A DNA stretch of 8,915 nt from Methanolobus sp. UBA474 (GTDB lineage Archaea; Halobacteriota; Methanosarcinia; Methanosarcinales; Methanosarcinaceae): positions 1 to 8,915 of the forward strand of contig DANZ01000108.1 of NCBI GenBank assembly GCA_002501695.1. Direction: 5' to 3'. The position numbers were made by a program, and so were the translations under genes. Position 1 is the first letter of the stretch. Each line of letters opens with the position of its first letter. Below the pieces are notes generated by a model that made no database searches, was not told the DNA's origin, and was given only the letters and a program-made list of their open reading frames with translations. Positions 1-6,286 of the stretch are shown piece by piece.

Positions 1-137
1 GAGGCATAACTCTCGAAAATGCAGGTGAAGTCATTAAAGCTGGTGCGGATATGATCTGTGCAGTAAGTGCCACGGTTGCAGAGCCTGATGTAGGAAAAGC
101 AGTAAGCGATTTTCAGAAACTTTTTATATATTATTGA
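1..137 (+). CDS. thiE: Thiamine phosphate synthase, C-terminal end (partial)
   Basis: The frame is open from the left edge (first full codon at base 3) to TGA at 135-137, giving about 44 residues. It begins with the GGI(T/N)xxNAxEVIxAGAD stretch typical of the last beta-alpha units of the ThiE TIM barrel, where the Gly-Gly-Ile and the later 'VSA' bind the phosphate. ThiE joins HMP-pyrophosphate and HET-phosphate to make thiamine monophosphate in the cytoplasm. Only the C-terminus is present, so the start and promoter cannot be judged. The end is slightly odd: after the last helix it finishes with hydrophobic LFIYY. The next gene, for a thiamine-binding protein, starts 16 bases downstream, which supports both the call and an operon. 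A remote alternative is another phosphate-binding TIM barrel, but the neighbour argues for ThiE. Confidence 0.82.
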   Translation, partial: GITLENAGEVIKAGADMICAVSATVAEPDVGKAVSDFQKLFIYY

Positions 138-153
138 CAGGGAGAAGATTTTA

Positions 154-462
154 ATGCTGGCAAGTTTTTCAGTGGTACCCATTGGGGAGAAAGAAGAGCT
201 CAAAGAAATGATAGCTGAACTGGTGCCGATAATTGAGGCTGCAGATGTTGATTACATTATGGGGGCAATGCAGACTACCATAGAAGGCGATCCGGATAAG
301 GTCATGGGAGTGATCATGGACTGCCACAATCATATGAGATCACACGCATCGCGGGTTCTCACACATATCTCTATTGATGACAGGACCGGTGCATCCGGAA
401 GGCTAAAAGGCAAGGTACAGGATGTGGAATATGTGCTTAACAGGAGAATAACGCATGAGTAG
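154..462 (+). CDS. MTH1187/YqgV-family thiamine-binding protein
   Basis: This 102-residue protein matches the whole length of the MTH1187/YkoF-type thiamine-binding family (formerly DUF77), a small ferredoxin-like fold that binds thiamine or HMP in the cytoplasm. Visible family marks are the N-terminal strand ending in 'PIGE' (residues 9-12), the 'TTIEGD' stretch near residues 41-46, the helix with repeated His (CHNHMRSH), and the 'IDDR.G' turn followed by a C-terminal 'KVQDVE' helix. The ATG at 154 is preceded by a GGGAG Shine-Dalgarno-like stretch (140-144) and puts the first beta strand directly at the N-terminus, as usual. It sits between thiE and an AIR-synthase-like gene whose ATG overlaps its last codons, so the three are probably co-transcribed. 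Known family members bind the thiamine thiazole or pyrimidine. A carrier or sensor role here is inference. Confidence 0.88.
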   Translation: MLASFSVVPIGEKEELKEMIAELVPIIEAADVDYIMGAMQTTIEGDPDKVMGVIMDCHNHMRSHASRVLTHISIDDRTGASGRLKGKVQDVEYVLNRRITHE

Positions 463-1498
463 GATACGTGTAGGTAAACCTTCACCCAGCCGGCTGAAGT
501 CCTTACTTGGGACAAGTTTCGGAGCATCAACTTCTCAGCTTCTAGTCCCTCCAGGTCCGGGTCTTGATGCTGCTGTGCTTGAATTAAAAGACGGGAGTGT
601 TATGGCTATTGCCGAAGATCCGATATTCCCTGCTCCGGGACTTCCACTTGACCTAATGGGCTGGTTTACAGTGCATATAGGTGCCAGCGATGTTGCTGTA
701 ACCGGTATAGACCCTCAGTTCATGACCTATACGCTGCTTCTTCCGCCCACCTGTCCTGATGAGGATGCTCAGACTATAATCCAGTCTATCTCTTCTGCAG
801 CAGCAGAACTTGGAATATGCATTGCAGGGGGACATACAGGCTGGTACGATGCTGTTAGTATTCCCATAGTCGGAGGCATTACTGTGTGGGGTTTTGCCGA
901 TAAGGGCTCCTGGATCTCTCCCGGCGGAGCCCGTGACGGCGATGTACTGCTGATGACAAAGGGACCGGCAATAGAAGCCACAGCTTTGCTGTCTGTTCTT
1001 TATAAGGACCGTATAAGCGGAAGTATAACAGAAGATGCTCTTCAAAGCTGTCTTAAACGCGTGACTGAAATAACGGTTGTAGAAGATGCACTTAGCGCTT
1101 TTGGTGCAGGAGGAGTGCATGCAATGCATGATGCAACGGAAGGCGGTGTTCTCGGAGGCGCATATGAAATGGCAGAGGCCTCCGGATTGCCTGTCAATGT
1201 AGATCTTGACTCTGTTGATGTGCCGGCTGATATCAGGGAATTTGCAGAAGCACTGAATTTTGATCCCTGGTATGCCATCAGCGAGGGAACTTTACTTGCT
1301 GCTGTTGAGCCTCAAAGCGTTTCGACAATTCGCAGAGCATGGGATAAACTCGGCATTAAAAGTTTTGAGCTTGGAGTTTTTGACAGCAGGATCGGGCATT
1401 CAATGTTTTGTAGAAACGGTATAACTTCAAAGCTGACAGAACCTGAGACAGACCCCTTCTGGAACTTGTTCTTTAAAGGTCTTGAACCGGAAGCCTGA
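455..1498 (+). CDS. AIR synthase-related protein (PurM/HypE/ThiL superfamily)
   Basis: This 347-residue protein has the two-domain PurM-like ATP-binding architecture. The N-domain shows a GPGLDAAV motif (34-41), 'AEDPIF' (53-58), 'GASDVAVTG' (76-84) and 'AGGHTG' (124-129). The C-domain shows 'DATEGGVLGGA' (226-236) and 'SEGTLLAAV' (276-284). The DATEGG form is closest to HypE, but the C-terminal PRxC cysteine tail used by HypE for carbamoyl/cyano transfer is absent (the protein ends EPEA). ThiL-type GDDAA and DISDGL motifs are also lacking. It is therefore an ATP-dependent enzyme of this superfamily with unknown substrate. The ATG overlaps the thiamine-binding gene by 8 bases (455-462), implying translational coupling. 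The thiE neighbourhood suggests a thiamine-related phosphoryl or ATP-dependent step, but that is inference. Confidence 0.82.
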   Translation: MSRIRVGKPSPSRLKSLLGTSFGASTSQLLVPPGPGLDAAVLELKDGSVMAIAEDPIFPAPGLPLDLMGWFTVHIGASDVAVTGIDPQFMTYTLLLPPTCPDEDAQTIIQSISSAAAELGICIAGGHTGWYDAVSIPIVGGITVWGFADKGSWISPGGARDGDVLLMTKGPAIEATALLSVLYKDRISGSITEDALQSCLKRVTEITVVEDALSAFGAGGVHAMHDATEGGVLGGAYEMAEASGLPVNVDLDSVDVPADIREFAEALNFDPWYAISEGTLLAAVEPQSVSTIRRAWDKLGIKSFELGVFDSRIGHSMFCRNGITSKLTEPETDPFWNLFFKGLEPEA

Positions 1499-1648
1499 TA
1501 AAACCTGATATTTGAAACATTACCGGCATCGCTGGAATAGTAGATCCAGAGTAGGAAGAAGGATTATCAGAAGTCACTCTGCATTACATGGAGAAAAATG
1601 CTAAAGCGGATAAACCGGTTACTCTAAGTGCTCATGTCAGGAAAAGGT
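1499..1648. other. Intergenic stretch between convergent genes, no clear gene
   Basis: About 150 bases separate the plus-strand AIR-synthase-like gene from the minus-strand winged-helix gene. A 7-base direct repeat (CCTGATA) lies at the stop codon of the first gene. A plus frame from 1519 reads ITGIAGIVDPE then TAG, resembling the N-terminus of class II glutamine amidotransferases, but it has no start codon or conserved Cys. No convincing terminator hairpin was found. Confidence 0.5.
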
Positions 1649-1900
1649 CTATTTATACTTCAGTAACCGGAAAAGCCCTTTAGATGGCTTGTAAATCCTA
1701 TCAGGGAAATTTTCGACAAGTTTCCAGATGCATCCGTTGACCGTCTTCGGATGAAATGTTGGATCTGATGCCTTAATCTTTGAGAGCAGTTCCGACCAAT
1801 GCAGTCCTTCTGGATGCTTCTCGAGTAACTCAAAAGCTTTTGCGTTTATACGTTCAGTAACTCTGGATGACTGCATACTTGGTTTTGGTGTTTCTATCAT
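1649..1900 (-). CDS. Small winged-helix (HARE-HTH-like) protein
   Basis: This 83-residue protein is almost entirely one winged helix-turn-helix. Helix 1 lies at about 18-29 (KAFELLEKHPEG). 'LHWSELLSKI' (33-42) forms the second helix. 'HPKTVNGCIWKLVENF' (50-65) is the likely recognition helix. A wing 'YKPSKGLFRLL' (70-80) ends the domain two to three residues before the stop. The pattern resembles the HARE-HTH domain that usually forms the N-terminus of nucleases or other DNA-acting proteins. Here it stands alone, so it is either a minimal DNA-binding protein or the surviving N-terminal module of a larger gene. A TATA-like AAATATTTATCG on the minus strand (about 1923-1935) lies about 25-35 bases upstream of the ATG, consistent with a nearly leaderless transcript. 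The first 15 residues are Ser/Thr/Pro-rich and could be trimmed by starting at Met9. Its target is unknown. Confidence 0.62.
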   Translation of the reverse strand: MIETPKPSMQSSRVTERINAKAFELLEKHPEGLHWSELLSKIKASDPTFHPKTVNGCIWKLVENFPDRIYKPSKGLFRLLKYK

Positions 1901-1922
1901 ACGAATATTATTTTCTCTTATG

Positions 1923-1935
1923 TCGATAAATATTT
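1923..1935 (-). promoter_or_regulatory. TATA box-like element for the winged-helix gene
   Basis: On the minus strand this reads AAATATTTATCGA, close to the archaeal TTTATATA box. It is centred about 28 bases before the ATG at 1900, so transcription would begin near the start codon. Confidence 0.4.
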
Positions 1936-2128
1936 TACTGAACGCCAGCCTGAATTGAATATAAAATCAGGATTAAGAGAAGATCCTGCAGAGGATTCTC
2001 AACACTATCACTCTGAATGCTCATACGAGACAAAATACTATAAACTCTAGAAAAACTATACTATTTGACCATTACTATATTTATACGGCATACTCCCATT
2101 CCTTAATTATAATACAGTGACCGATAGT
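1936..2128. other. Intergenic region with an unassigned TATA-like element
   Basis: No convincing gene lies in this AT-rich stretch between two minus-strand genes. A TATA-like motif (TATAAATATA on the minus strand, CTATATTTATAC on the plus) sits at about 2078-2092 with no gene at the right distance on either strand. A T-rich run on the minus strand (around 2048-2056) could terminate the methyltransferase transcript. A hydrophilic plus frame ending at 2050 lacks a start codon. Confidence 0.35.
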
Positions 2129-2872
2129 TCATTTTTGCATGATGAAGAACACATAGCCATACTCATCAGAATGTTTCCTGAAAACCTCTATTTCTTTTCG
2201 GGAGAACTCTATAATTGATCCGGCATCGGCGTTGCCTTTGAACTTTGATTCCATAGAATCGAGCCTTTTTTCGAAGTGGGCATAATAATCGTCCCACCAG
2301 GCAGATGCAGGTAGCCTGAACCTGTCGATCACGGTATAGCCTGCTGCCTCGATCCCCTTTTCAGTTTCAGGAATGCTCTTTATGTCGGGATAGGCTTCCT
2401 GCCAGAATTGCAGCGCCTCTTCCGATGGATTTTCGGTGAACCAGGCTGCTTCTGTCAGTGCAATGAACCCGCCGTCTCTGAGGAAGCGTTTCCAGTAGTT
2501 AAGGCCTTTTTCAAAGCCTATGACAAAGATAGCGCCTTCGCACCAGATCACATCGAACTCACCCTCTTTGAACGGCAGGTCGTCCATCGAGGCACATACT
2601 GTAGAGATCCTGTCCGATAATCCCTTCTCTGCCGCTTTTTTCATCAGCTTGTCCAGATATGGCTGGTAAATGTCAGTTGCAGTAATGTGACAGTCCCCAC
2701 ATATGCTCGCAAGATGGAGGGTCTGCATGCCAACACCGCACCCGATGTCCAGTATCCTGGCACCTGAAGGAAGGGGTCGAAGCATATCGAAAGCTTTTCC
2801 GGTACACTTATTGCTTCCGGGGCCCTGGCGTGGTAATCCATCGAATATCTCAAAAATCGCTGATTCGTCCAT
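2129..2872 (-). CDS. Class I SAM-dependent methyltransferase
   Basis: This 247-residue protein has a Rossmann-type methyltransferase core. Motif I is ILDIGCGVGMQT (40-51), the SAM-binding glycine loop. An acidic Asp67 in 'TATDIY' probably contacts the ribose hydroxyls. 'SMDDLPF' (95-101) is the adenine-side loop. 'EFDVIWCEGAIF' (105-116) is motif II, and 'LRDGGFIALTEAAW' (131-144) the motif III region. The N-terminal 'FDGLPRQGPGS' is shared by a conserved uncharacterised family of about 250 residues, so the length looks complete. The C-terminal third is rich in Trp, Tyr and Phe and probably forms the acceptor pocket. The substrate cannot be read from the sequence. The gene is divergent from rsgA, with 114 bases between the starts. 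A CATAAAAAGTT element at about 2897-2908 (minus) is spaced for a near-leaderless mRNA. Confidence 0.85.
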   Translation of the reverse strand: MDESAIFEIFDGLPRQGPGSNKCTGKAFDMLRPLPSGARILDIGCGVGMQTLHLASICGDCHITATDIYQPYLDKLMKKAAEKGLSDRISTVCASMDDLPFKEGEFDVIWCEGAIFVIGFEKGLNYWKRFLRDGGFIALTEAAWFTENPSEEALQFWQEAYPDIKSIPETEKGIEAAGYTVIDRFRLPASAWWDDYYAHFEKRLDSMESKFKGNADAGSIIEFSRKEIEVFRKHSDEYGYVFFIMQK

Positions 2873-2896
2873 AGAACGACATAAATTTTATCTGTT

Positions 2897-2908
2897 AAAC
2901 TTTTTATG
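2897..2908 (-). promoter_or_regulatory. Putative promoter of the methyltransferase gene in the divergent region
   Basis: The minus strand reads ACCATAAAAAGTTT here, an A-rich box centred about 30 bases upstream of the ATG at 2872. The 114-base divergent gap to rsgA must hold promoters for both genes. TTTTAAAA at about 2933-2940 may serve the plus strand. Confidence 0.3.
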
Positions 2909-2986
2909 GTCCCGGATATTTGTTAAATTTTGGTTTTAAAAGTATCTACCACAAAATATTTCAGCCTAAACTGACAAGAATTGTTC

Positions 2987-4084
2987 ATGAACTGGCAGAC
3001 TTTACCTGAAACTTCCGGTCCTACTGACAAAATCACAATCCCGGGATGGGATGAAGAACTAGGATTCGCATTTTCCGTATATAATGGCCCATACATACCC
3101 GGCAGGGTTGTATCAAGACATAAGACGGTGTGGGAGGTTCTCATCTCAGGCACTACCATAAAAGCCGGAATCTCAGGTGCGCTTCTGAAGTCCGGTAAGC
3201 AGCCAGCTGTGGGTGATTTTGTTGTTTTGCTGGACCAGGCCGAGCTGAATTCGTATATAATAGTCAACGTATTGCCCCGAAAAACGTGCCTTTCAAGAAG
3301 TGATGCAGGAGACAGCAGTGAAGAACAGGTGATTGCTGCAAATATCGATACTATCTTTATCGTTACATCAGCAGGAAAAGATCTAAACCTGCGAAGGCTT
3401 GAACGCTATCTGACAGTTGTGTATTCCTCGGGAGCAAAACCTGTAATTGTAATGAACAAGGCAGACCTTACAGATAAACCGGCTGAATCTGTTGACAGGA
3501 TAAGGAATATCGCAGGTGACGTTCCTGTTGTTGCCATCAGTGCCCTTTCAAAAGAAGGGCTGGACAAACTTGAGGCTTATATTGCACCAGGTAAAACTGT
3601 GGCACTCATTGGATCATCCGGTGTTGGGAAATCCACATTGATCAACGCTTTTTTTGATGAAGCTGTCCAGAAGACCAAAGGTGTCAGGGAAGATGATGAA
3701 AGAGGCAGACATACAACCACAGTAAGGCAGTTATTCCTGCTTCCAAACGGCGGAGCAATTATTGATAATCCCGGTATCCGGGAGATACAGCTGGGGGACA
3801 GTTATGAAGGGTTTGGAAAAGCCTTTTCTGATATTGCCGGAATAGCTGAGAACTGCCGTTTTAAGGACTGCACCCACGATCAGGAACCGGGGTGTGCGGT
3901 TCAAAAAGCAGTCCAGGAAGGGAACATTGCAAGGGAAAGACTGGACAGTTACCGGAAATTGAATGCAGAACTTGCGTTCCAGTCTGAAAAATCAGAGATC
4001 GGTCTTAAAAGACTTGAAAAGAAAAAGTACAAAGGAATGCAGGTAAGCGCCAGAGAATACCGGGAATACAAGGAAAGAAGATAA
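2987..4084 (+). CDS. rsgA: Ribosome small-subunit-dependent GTPase RsgA
   Basis: RsgA (YjeQ) is a circularly permuted GTPase that checks late 30S subunit maturation. From the ATG at 2987 it has 365 residues; an in-frame TTG two codons earlier (2981) is a less likely start. Counting from that TTG, an OB-fold-like N-domain occupies about 40-105. It is followed by the permuted order G4 NKAD (159-162), G5 SALS (187-190), G1 GSSGVGKST (211-219), G2 around RGRHTTT (241-247) and G3 DNPG (262-265). A zinc site C292-x4-C297-x-H299-x5-C305 matches the family. A Lys/Arg-rich C-terminal tail follows. All catalytic motifs are intact, so it should be active. RsgA is mainly bacterial and patchy in archaea, so transfer into the methanogen lineage is likely (inference). 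It is monocistronic, divergent from the methyltransferase and followed by a hairpin. Confidence 0.93.
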   Translation: MNWQTLPETSGPTDKITIPGWDEELGFAFSVYNGPYIPGRVVSRHKTVWEVLISGTTIKAGISGALLKSGKQPAVGDFVVLLDQAELNSYIIVNVLPRKTCLSRSDAGDSSEEQVIAANIDTIFIVTSAGKDLNLRRLERYLTVVYSSGAKPVIVMNKADLTDKPAESVDRIRNIAGDVPVVAISALSKEGLDKLEAYIAPGKTVALIGSSGVGKSTLINAFFDEAVQKTKGVREDDERGRHTTTVRQLFLLPNGGAIIDNPGIREIQLGDSYEGFGKAFSDIAGIAENCRFKDCTHDQEPGCAVQKAVQEGNIARERLDSYRKLNAELAFQSEKSEIGLKRLEKKKYKGMQVSAREYREYKERR

Positions 4085-4088
4085 GGTT

Positions 4089-4113
4089 CCTGAGTATCAA
4101 GTCTGATACCAGG
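4089..4113 (+). terminator. Imperfect hairpin downstream of rsgA
   Basis: GTATCA (4094-4099) pairs with TGATAC (4104-4109) around a 4-base AGTC loop. The stem extends outward by CCTG/CAGG after a single bulged A (4093). It starts 4 bases after the rsgA stop. No T-run follows, so it may be an mRNA 3'-end structure rather than a true terminator. Confidence 0.4.
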
Positions 4114-4179
4114 CATAAATTCATCAATAGAGAATATGCAGAGAAACCGTAAATAGGAAAACATACATACATACTTACA

Positions 4180-5088
4180 ATGGGCAATAGGGGTATTGTG
4201 CTTTTACTTCTTGTTTCCCTGGCTTTCAATATTTACCTTCTCGGGCCTGATACGATAACAGAGAGGTTTGAAATGCAGGGGGGCGAGTCATCTCAGCAGA
4301 CGAATGATGAACTGAGGGAACAGCTTGAGGAGTGTAACCGGTCTTTACAGGCATGTGATCTCCAGCTTGAATTTTACAGGGATCAGCTGCTGGAAATGGA
4401 GAATGGTTCTGACGAATGTCCTCTGACATTCCTGGGCAATGCTACCATGCAGGCACCTGCAATAGTACAAAGGGTGGAACTGATAGAGCGGGGACCATTC
4501 ATCAGGGAGAGGATCACGGAAGAAGGCGCGATGCTTGACATATCCGTAGAGATGGTTCCCGGTAAAGGGAGAGTGCTGGTACAGACAGTGCCTCTGATGG
4601 GTGTTGTTTTCCAGGATACTGCTAATATAGCTGTCTCCCTTGCACAGGAACGCACCGGGGCCAATATTTCCCAGAACGATGTGATCTTCAGTATAACTGC
4701 AAATGAGGAAATACCCGGAGTCGACGGGCCAAGTGCAGGTGCTTTAATGACAATATTAATGATCTCTTCTATCAACTCCACGCCTCCAAATCCGCTGGTA
4801 ACGGTCACCGGTACAATTGATGAGCAGGGACATGTGGGCGCAGTGGGAGGGATCCTGGAGAAGGCGCAGATCTCAAAGGAGACCGGGAAGGAGCTTATCC
4901 TCATCCCCGAAGATAACAGGCAGCTTGAAATAACCAGTGTGGATGAGCGCAGCGTGGGTGGCATAGTCATATCAGAAGGGGAAAGTGAAGTAGTAGATGC
5001 TGAATCCTACATTGAGGAGGAAATTGGTATTGAGGTAGAGTATGTAGCTGACCTTGATGACATAGTTGAATATGTACTGGTATATTAA
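4180..5088 (+). CDS. Membrane-anchored Lon-like serine protease (peptidase S16)
   Basis: This 302-residue protein starts with a short basic N-terminus and a hydrophobic segment (about 5-22), acting as a signal anchor that places the rest outside the membrane. Residues 40-75 are polar and Glu/Gln-rich with coiled-coil character and carry Cys52 and Cys59; Cys80 follows. From about 90 comes an S16 proteolytic domain. Ser185 sits in VDGPSAGA (family form xDGPSAG) and Lys228 in GGILEK (family form GGxxEK). Their 43-residue spacing equals that of the E. coli Lon dyad (Ser679/Lys722), so the active site looks complete. No AAA+ ATPase domain is present, as in the archaeal stand-alone S16 proteins (COG1750-like). 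Substrates are unknown; surface-protein quality control or processing is plausible. The start is preceded by an ACAT/ATAC microrepeat and no Shine-Dalgarno. It is separated from rsgA by a hairpin and probably transcribed alone. Confidence 0.87.
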   Translation: MGNRGIVLLLLVSLAFNIYLLGPDTITERFEMQGGESSQQTNDELREQLEECNRSLQACDLQLEFYRDQLLEMENGSDECPLTFLGNATMQAPAIVQRVELIERGPFIRERITEEGAMLDISVEMVPGKGRVLVQTVPLMGVVFQDTANIAVSLAQERTGANISQNDVIFSITANEEIPGVDGPSAGALMTILMISSINSTPPNPLVTVTGTIDEQGHVGAVGGILEKAQISKETGKELILIPEDNRQLEITSVDERSVGGIVISEGESEVVDAESYIEEEIGIEVEYVADLDDIVEYVLVY

Positions 5089-5162
5089 GCGCAGAACAAT
5101 CTACAATAATATCTTTAAGAGTGATTATCAGGGGCTTTAATGGAAAATCCCAGGCAATTTAA

Positions 5163-5182
5163 CGATTCTCACTTCGGAATCG
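5163..5182. repeat. Small inverted repeat (hairpin) after the S16 protease gene
   Basis: CGATTC (5163-5168) and GAATCG (5177-5182) form a 6-bp stem with an 8-base loop. It lies 75 bases beyond the protease stop and is followed by a T-rich stretch around 5206-5213. It could be a weak terminator structure. The 184-base gap here holds no other supported gene. Confidence 0.3.
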
Positions 5183-5260
5183 AACCCTGTATATTGCTTA
5201 CACGATTATTTTCCTCCTCATAAACATGTATCTAACCTTTATACCTGCCTGAATGAAAGA

Positions 5261-5272
5261 TTATTTATATTT
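5261..5272 (+). promoter_or_regulatory. TATA box-like element for the acyltransferase gene
   Basis: TTATTTATATTT is a strong match to an archaeal TATA box. If used, transcription would start near 5290, after the upstream ATG (5273) but before the ATG at 5303. That ATG also has a GAGG Shine-Dalgarno-like motif at 5295-5298. A weaker box (CCTTTATACC, about 5237-5246) could instead serve the upstream start. Confidence 0.45.
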
Positions 5273-5302
5273 ATGAGAACCGTTCATATTCATCGAGGCA
5301 TT

Positions 5303-5842
5303 ATGGGGTATAAGCATCAACATAACTATGGTCATACTCTTCCAGAGTTGATACAATGGGTTACATATACTCATTTGTTGTCAAAAATACCTTCTTATTT
5401 AAAAGGTGATCAGCTTAGACTTGTCCTGCTTAAGCGCCTATTGCATAAAATAGGCGAAAGGTCCACAATCTCCTCCGGGTGCAAGATATATTATCCTCAG
5501 GGGATTTCCCTTGGGAATAATGTTATGGTCACAGAAAATGTCACTTTAAACGGAAAAGGGACAATAGAGATCGGCGATGATTCAATGATAGGTTTTGAAT
5601 CAATACTTCTCACAAGCACCTACAACTTTGCCCGAAAAGATGTTCTTATCCGCGAACAGGGAAAATCACAAGCCCCTATAAAAATAGGAAGTAATGTATG
5701 GGTAGGTACAAGGGTGACTATATTACCTGGTGTGGAAATTGGTGAAGGAGCAATAATCGGAGCAAACGCTGTGGTAACTCAAAATGTAGCGCCTTACACG
5801 ATAGTAGGCGGTGTGCCTGCCAAATATATAAAAGATAGGTAG
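5303..5842 (+). CDS. Left-handed beta-helix (hexapeptide) acyltransferase, possibly inactive
   Basis: The protein belongs to the maltose/serine O-acetyltransferase-like hexapeptide family, which moves an acetyl group from acetyl-CoA to a sugar or similar acceptor, often for surface polysaccharide. The start chosen is ATG 5303 (179 residues) because a strong TATA box overlaps the earlier ATG at 5273, which would add ten residues. An N-terminal helical segment precedes hexapeptide turns from about residue 65 (longer numbering). These include 'ISLGNNVMV', 'IEIGDDSMIG', 'IKIGSNVWVG', 'ILPGVEIGEGAIIGA' and the closing 'VGGVPAKYI'. The loop that normally carries the catalytic His (HNF or THD type) reads TSTYNF, with Tyr117 where His is expected. 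The acceptor cannot be told. The gene stands alone, with no sugar-biosynthesis neighbour. Confidence 0.84.
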   Translation: MGYKHQHNYGHTLPELIQWVTYTHLLSKIPSYLKGDQLRLVLLKRLLHKIGERSTISSGCKIYYPQGISLGNNVMVTENVTLNGKGTIEIGDDSMIGFESILLTSTYNFARKDVLIREQGKSQAPIKIGSNVWVGTRVTILPGVEIGEGAIIGANAVVTQNVAPYTIVGGVPAKYIKDR

Positions 5843-5942
5843 TAAATTGTATGCTCGATTTATATCTCTACTAAACACTCTAGACGAAATAGAAGGTAGA
5901 AGAAAACCTTGATCCAGGAGAAGCGATGTTTCTAAAATTTTA
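5843..5942. other. AT-rich spacer after the acyltransferase gene
   Basis: No gene is supported here. At its right edge the plus strand reads ATTTTATCATTTTTTATTC (5937-5955), a T-rich stretch that could end the acyltransferase transcript, about 100 bases after its stop. It overlaps the 3' end of the decayed minus-strand gene. Confidence 0.35.
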
Positions 5943-6257
5943 TCATTTTTTATTCTTAACAATGAACTTAAATAAGTCATACCCCAGATGCAGTTCTTCG
6001 CTCATCTTTTCTTCAATCTCATCATCTGAAAGACCTTCTGCCCTATATTGGTCTATACGGTCATAGATACTCTGTGAGACCTCGGAGTACTCATGGATGT
6101 CTTTCCTATGACTTCAGACATCGCCTTCAATGAATGCGATTCCTTTCAACACAAGTCTCAATCAAAGCTTCAGTTATTACATTACAGCATTAAAGAGGCG
6201 AGGGTACCAATCTGAAATTGAAATACTGATGAAACAACTATCTTTGAAACCGGCTTC
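5943..6257 (-). pseudogene. Decayed minus-strand gene with at least three frameshifts, function unknown
   Basis: Reading the minus strand downward, protein-like sequence continues across frames. Bases 6257-6183 give a segment containing SDWYPRLFNAV. Bases 6178-6130 give ITEALIETCVERNRIH. Bases 6130-6101 give LKAMSEVIGK. Bases 6101-5946 give a segment from DIHEYSEVSQ to the terminal FKFIVKNKK, stopped at 5943-5945. Removing one copy of a tandem GTAAT (ATTACATTAC at 6176-6185 on the plus strand) joins the first two pieces. Adding one base near 6130 and one near 6101 joins the rest into a roughly 105-residue acidic, helix-rich C-terminus. The last piece alone has 56 uninterrupted codons. No domain was recognised; motifs such as LSDDEIEEKM suggest a soluble alpha-helical protein. 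The region upstream of 6257 is unclear, so the 5' end is uncertain. Confidence 0.6.
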
Positions 6258-6286
6258 TCAAAAAAGACAACTATAATATACATTTG

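Noticed and set aside
653..1129. Minus-strand frame of 158 codons opposite the AIR-synthase-like gene
   Set aside because: It is a Cys/Ser-rich shadow with no motif; the plus strand has the full PurM-like motif set.
1871..2050. Plus frame of about 59 codons with a hydrophilic end (AEDSQHYHSECSYETKYYKL)
   Set aside because: It has no ATG, GTG or TTG at a sensible place, runs antisense over the winged-helix start, and no homologue is recognised.
4161..4176. ACAT/ATAC microrepeat before the S16 protease start
   Set aside because: It is only about three to four copies of a tetranucleotide. It could be a slippage spot, but nothing supports a regulatory function.
4383..4970. Minus-strand frame of 195 codons opposite the S16 protease
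   Set aside because: It is a shadow of a gene with an intact catalytic dyad, and its low-complexity Ser/Ile/Pro translation shows no domain.
5171..5192. T-loop-like GGGTTCGATTCC on the minus strand, as in tRNA or an attachment-site remnant
   Set aside because: The T-stem does not pair beyond two bases and no acceptor, D or anticodon arm is nearby. The match is partly explained by the local inverted repeat.
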